A stretch of 9,374 nt of DNA from Gemmatimonadales bacterium. Its GTDB lineage: Bacteria > Gemmatimonadota > Gemmatimonadetes > Gemmatimonadales > GWC2-71-9. The notes beneath the pieces were generated by a model that saw only the letters and a list, made by a program, of their open reading frames with translations, was not told the origin of the DNA and made no database searches. Position numbers and translations under genes: made by a program. Shown in pieces: positions 6,668 to 9,374 of the stretch. How positions within the stretch are numbered: position 1 is the first letter of the stretch; the number at the start of each line of letters is the position of its first letter. The stretch spans positions 1 to 9,374 of the forward strand of contig SPDF01000046.1 of the NCBI GenBank assembly GCA_004525055.1. Reading direction: 5' to 3'.

Positions 6668-8044
6668 TCACCCCTGCTTCGGCTTCTCCTCGGCCATCAT
6701 CTCGAAGAACCGCCCGAAGATCTTGATCCCGTCCCAGATTTGCTGGACCGCCACCTTCTCGTTCGGCGAATGGAGCCCATCGTCGGGAAGCCCGATCCCA
6801 GTCAGGAGCACCGGCGCCCCCGTCATCCCGAGTTTCGGGATGATGGGGATGGAACCACCGGCCCGGACCGGAACGGTCTTCCGCCCGACAACCTCCTCGA
6901 AGGCTCGGTCGAGCACCGCGAAGGCGGGAGCCGTCACATCGACCTCCACCGGATCGGCCCCGTGCAGCGCGCGCACCTCGACCTTGGCCCAAGTCGGCGC
7001 CAGCGCTTGCACCGTCTGTTCGAGCGCCGCCTGCACCCCGTCCCGGCTCAGCCCAGGCACCAGCCGGAGGCTCACCTTGGCGGCGGCCTTGGCCGGGATG
7101 ACGGTCTTGGCGCCGTCTCCGGTGAAGCCGCCCATGATGCCGTGGATCTCGAACGTCGGCAGCGCCCAGGTCCGCTCGAGGATGGAGTATTCCTTCAGGC
7201 CGGTCAGCGCGGTCGAGGTTACTTCCTCCTTCATGTACTCGTGGACGTTGAAGGGCAGCCCCCTCCACGCCACCAGCTCGGACGCTGTGGGCGGCACGAC
7301 CTGGTCGTAGAGGCCGCGGATGTGGATGCGACCATCGACGCCCTTGAGATCCATGAGCAGCCGGCAGAGCGCTTCGAGCGCGTTCGGCGCGACGCCGCCG
7401 TAGCTGCCGGAGTGGAGGTCACGCTCCAGGGTCCGGAGGTGGATCTCGGCGTAGCACATCCCGCGCAGCGCCGTGTAGACGGCCGGGATACCCGGGGCGT
7501 AGTAGCCCATGTCGGCCACCAGGACGGCATCGGCGTTGGTGCGCTCCGGCTCGGCGTCGAGCCGGTCCACGATCACGTCGCCGCCACACTCTTCCTCGCC
7601 CTCGATGATGAAGTTGACGTTGAGCGGCGGACGACCATCGGCATCGAGCACCGATTCATAGGCCTTCAGGAGGCAGAAGACCTGGCCCTTGTCGTCGACG
7701 GCCCCGCGGGCGTAGAGATTACCGTCGCGGATCGTCGGCTCGAACGGTGGGGACACCCACTCGTCAAGGGGATCCGGTGGCTGGACATCGTAGTGCCCGT
7801 AGATCAGAACGGTCGGCTTGCCGGGGACACGGGGGCTCTCAGCCCAGACGATCGGATGCCCCTTCCCCTCGAGCAGCGTGACCTTGGAGCACTTCAATCG
7901 CTTGAACTCTTCTACGAGCCAGTCGGCGGCGCGACGGCAGTCGGCAGCGTTAGCTGGCAGGGTGCTCACACTGGGGATGCGCAGGAAGGAGAACAGTTCG
8001 CCGAGAAGGCGGTCCTGTTCGCGGGCCACAAATCCGTTGTCCAT
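6668..8044 (-). CDS. M20-family metallo-dipeptidase (458 aa)
   Basis: This is a cytosolic-type di-zinc peptidase of the M20 family, closest in layout to CNDP-like dipeptidases, which cleave short peptides. The metal and catalytic residues are all visible: YGHYDVQP (His84, Asp86), GAVDDKGQ (Asp117, bridging), EGEEECGG (Glu151 as general base, Glu152 as ligand), ADMGYY (Asp178) and DGLHSPNE (His425). The insertion/dimerisation domain spans about 195-360 and contains DLHSGSYGG with His211, the position that reaches across the dimer in this group. There is no signal peptide. The ATG at 8044 (minus strand) has GAGGA at 8055-8059, 10 bases upstream. The exact substrate (dipeptide, acyl-amino acid or acylated diamino acid) cannot be read from sequence. 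It is a monocistronic gene ending at the shared terminator. Confidence 0.93.
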   Translation of the reverse strand: MDNGFVAREQDRLLGELFSFLRIPSVSTLPANAADCRRAADWLVEEFKRLKCSKVTLLEGKGHPIVWAESPRVPGKPTVLIYGHYDVQPPDPLDEWVSPPFEPTIRDGNLYARGAVDDKGQVFCLLKAYESVLDADGRPPLNVNFIIEGEEECGGDVIVDRLDAEPERTNADAVLVADMGYYAPGIPAVYTALRGMCYAEIHLRTLERDLHSGSYGGVAPNALEALCRLLMDLKGVDGRIHIRGLYDQVVPPTASELVAWRGLPFNVHEYMKEEVTSTALTGLKEYSILERTWALPTFEIHGIMGGFTGDGAKTVIPAKAAAKVSLRLVPGLSRDGVQAALEQTVQALAPTWAKVEVRALHGADPVEVDVTAPAFAVLDRAFEEVVGRKTVPVRAGGSIPIIPKLGMTGAPVLLTGIGLPDDGLHSPNEKVAVQQIWDGIKIFGRFFEMMAEEKPKQG

Positions 8045-8190
8045 AGGGGGAACGTCCTCGGAAGAGCTGACGGATGCGAGCGGACGGAACTGAGGAAAGG
8101 TACACGATCCCGTTCGGCGCGCGAGGGCCTCTCACCAGATGGCAAAATCTCCCCTCTGGCGCGATTCGAATTCACCGATACATTCGCGAC
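8045..8190. promoter_or_regulatory. Divergent intergenic region, expected to hold promoters for the peptidase and TPR genes
   Basis: The peptidase gene leaves this region leftwards and the TPR gene rightwards, so both promoters should lie here. The A+T content rises near the TPR start (CAAAATC at about 8143 and ATTCGAATTC at about 8164). I could not find convincing -35/-10 pairs on either strand. The only firm element is the GAGGA ribosome site of the peptidase at 8055-8059 on the minus strand. Confidence 0.4.
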
Positions 8191-9303
8191 ATGTTCACCA
8201 CGTCGCAGTTCCGCGTCTTTGCCACCGAGCCCAGTGAGCGTGCCCTGGCTCGGGCGCGGCACCTCCTCCGTGACGCATCGCTTGATGAGGCGGAAGAGGC
8301 CTACCTCGAACTCATCGACCGGCAGCCGGACCTCAAACTGGCCTGGTGCGAGTACTTCGAGATGCTGCGCGGGCAGCGGCGTTTCGAGGAAGCACTCGCC
8401 CTCTCGGCCCAGGCGGCCGACCAGTTCGGCGAGTCCGCCGTGCCGCTGGCGCTCAAGGGCGCCGCCCTCGTCGAGCTCGGCCGCTACCGCGAGGGACTGG
8501 TGGCGCTGGAGCAAGCCGCAGCCCGGAACCCTGATTTCGCGATGGTGTGGCACGAGGCCGGCTACGCCGCCTACCGTCTCCGTGAACACGACCGCGCCCT
8601 CCTCGCCCTCGACCGCGCCTTTGCCCTCGAACCCCACAGCGGCACCCTGCATCTCCGCGGGAAGATCCTCCGGGGCGCCGGCAGGTACCTGGCGGCCGAG
8701 GTGGCCTTCAGCGGGGCCGTCGAGTCGGCCGAGTATCCGGAGCAGCGGGCGGAAGCGGAGCGTCAGGTCGCCATCACCCGCCGGTACGCGGCGTTCGCCG
8801 GTCGCCGGCCTTCAGAACTCATGGCCACCCAGCGCTGGTTCGGCGACCACGGCGCCTCGCTCCTCACCCGCTCCGATGGCGAACACCACCCTTCGCCCGA
8901 GCGGCTGGTACAGGAGTTCATCACGGTGGTGCGCGAGGAGGAGTGGAGCTTCACGCATCTGGTGACCACAGACGAATGGGATGGGTGGGTGGCGCTCGCG
9001 GCGGCTCTGGAGCTCCCGGGTCACGATGGCAAGTCACTCCCCCCCGATGCCGTACCACTCGTGGTCGGGCTGCGACCCGGCGGGGCGGGCTCCAGCTGGG
9101 CACTCGCCAACAGGCAGGTGCTGCGGAGCGAGGAGGGCCTCACCTTCAGTGTCTTCCAGCCCCTCTCGGGGCCGGTGGCCGATGTCGCGGGCATTCTGGA
9201 AGGGTCCGGTCGGGTGAGGGTCGATCTCGGCATCGCCGAGGAGGCGATCCGGCATCCACAGAGCAGGCTCCGCGGCCGCCGCCTACGGACTCACAGCACC
9301 TGA
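8191..9303 (+). CDS. TPR-repeat protein with unrecognised C-terminal domain (370 aa)
   Basis: The N-terminal half consists of about five tetratricopeptide-like helical repeats: near 16-47 (LLRDASLDEAEEAYLELIDR), 48-81 (GQRRFEEALALSAQAADQFG), 83-115 (AALVELGRYREGLVALEQAA), 116-149 (AAYRLREHDRALLALDRAF) and 150-183 (RGAGRYLAAEVAFSGAVE). Such repeats form a protein-binding scaffold. Residues about 205-370 form a separate domain I do not recognise, with RWFGDHGASLL, a Trp-rich EEEWSFTHLVTTDEWDGW segment and apparent beta strands (VPLVVGLRP, GLTFSVFQPLSG). No signal peptide or membrane helix is seen. The start ATG 8191 gives a natural N-terminus but lacks a clear ribosome site. An in-frame ATG at 8074 would add 39 residues that look non-coding and would use up most of the divergent promoter region. 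Confidence 0.82.
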   Translation: MFTTSQFRVFATEPSERALARARHLLRDASLDEAEEAYLELIDRQPDLKLAWCEYFEMLRGQRRFEEALALSAQAADQFGESAVPLALKGAALVELGRYREGLVALEQAAARNPDFAMVWHEAGYAAYRLREHDRALLALDRAFALEPHSGTLHLRGKILRGAGRYLAAEVAFSGAVESAEYPEQRAEAERQVAITRRYAAFAGRRPSELMATQRWFGDHGASLLTRSDGEHHPSPERLVQEFITVVREEEWSFTHLVTTDEWDGWVALAAALELPGHDGKSLPPDAVPLVVGLRPGGAGSSWALANRQVLRSEEGLTFSVFQPLSGPVADVAGILEGSGRVRVDLGIAEEAIRHPQSRLRGRRLRTHST

Positions 9304-9372
9304 GTCGGCGGCCGCGCGAGTCTGAAGCGCGGCCTCGAGACGGTTCCAGACGCTGTCCCCCTCCACCCCTGC
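9283..9372 (-). CDS. Possible 3' end of a minus-strand gene (29 residues visible, truncated by window edge)
   Basis: Reading the minus strand from the right edge, one frame stays open and ends in TAG at 9283-9285. It gives AGVEGDSVWNRLEAALQTRA followed by AADSGAVSP, which looks like a helical protein tail. It would overlap the end of the TPR gene by 21 bp in a convergent arrangement. The other minus frames are also open for most of this short stretch, so this is only a plausible reading with no recognisable family. Confidence 0.35.
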   Translation of the reverse strand, partial: AGVEGDSVWNRLEAALQTRAAADSGAVSP

Positions 9373-9374
9373 CA

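Noticed and set aside
8074..8190. N-terminal extension of the TPR protein from ATG 8074
   Set aside because: The 39 extra residues do not look like coding sequence and would use up most of the divergent promoter region.
6647..8965. A 772-codon + strand open frame opposite the M20 peptidase and running into the TPR gene
   Set aside because: It is antisense to a peptidase with all catalytic residues intact and then out of frame with the TPR protein. Its composition is His/Arg/Pro-rich and resembles no protein family.
1..9374. CRISPR arrays, insertion sequences, tRNA genes, phage or defence genes
   Set aside because: No repeated spacer pattern, transposase motif, tRNA-like fold or defence-type protein was seen. 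All gaps are short, and the genes look like stable core metabolism.

Overview
This is a GC-rich, densely coded bacterial chromosomal segment. Gene style, the aerobic metabolism encoded and the protein sequences suggest a soil-type Gemmatimonadota-like bacterium. That assignment is inference from general resemblance and has not been checked by a search. No mobile element, CRISPR array, tRNA, rRNA or phage signature was seen, and no gap between genes exceeds about 150 bp.

Positions 1-6595 (+ strand) read as one compact gene train: the 3' end of lipA (lipoyl synthase), then pyruvate dehydrogenase E1 alpha, E1 beta, E2 and E3, then a small four-helix membrane protein of unknown function, lipB (octanoyl transferase) and a small protein of unknown function. 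Several junctions overlap or nearly touch: TGATG between lipA and E1 alpha, 1 bp between E1 alpha and E1 beta, 14 bp between E3 and the membrane protein, and GTGA between the membrane protein and lipB. The logic is clear. LipB loads octanoate from acyl carrier protein onto the lysine of the E2 lipoyl domain, LipA inserts two sulfurs to make lipoyl, and the E1/E2/E3 complex then uses that arm to turn pyruvate into acetyl-CoA and NADH. The window thus holds a pyruvate dehydrogenase complex together with the pathway for its own cofactor. The E1 is the split alpha/beta type, not the single-chain AceE type.

A strong GC-rich hairpin flanked by A and T tracts (6612-6645) ends this train. It also serves the convergent gene on the other strand, an M20-family dipeptidase (6668-8044, - strand). 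Across a 146-bp divergent intergenic region lies a TPR-repeat protein with an unrecognised C-terminal domain (8191-9303, + strand). The last bases may hold the 3' end of a further minus-strand gene.

I did not find a clearly new system. The least explained parts are the membrane protein embedded in the lipoylation operon, the small protein after lipB, the C-terminal domain of the TPR protein, and a variant thiamine-diphosphate motif (Gly-Glu-Ala instead of Gly-Asp-Gly) in E1 alpha.
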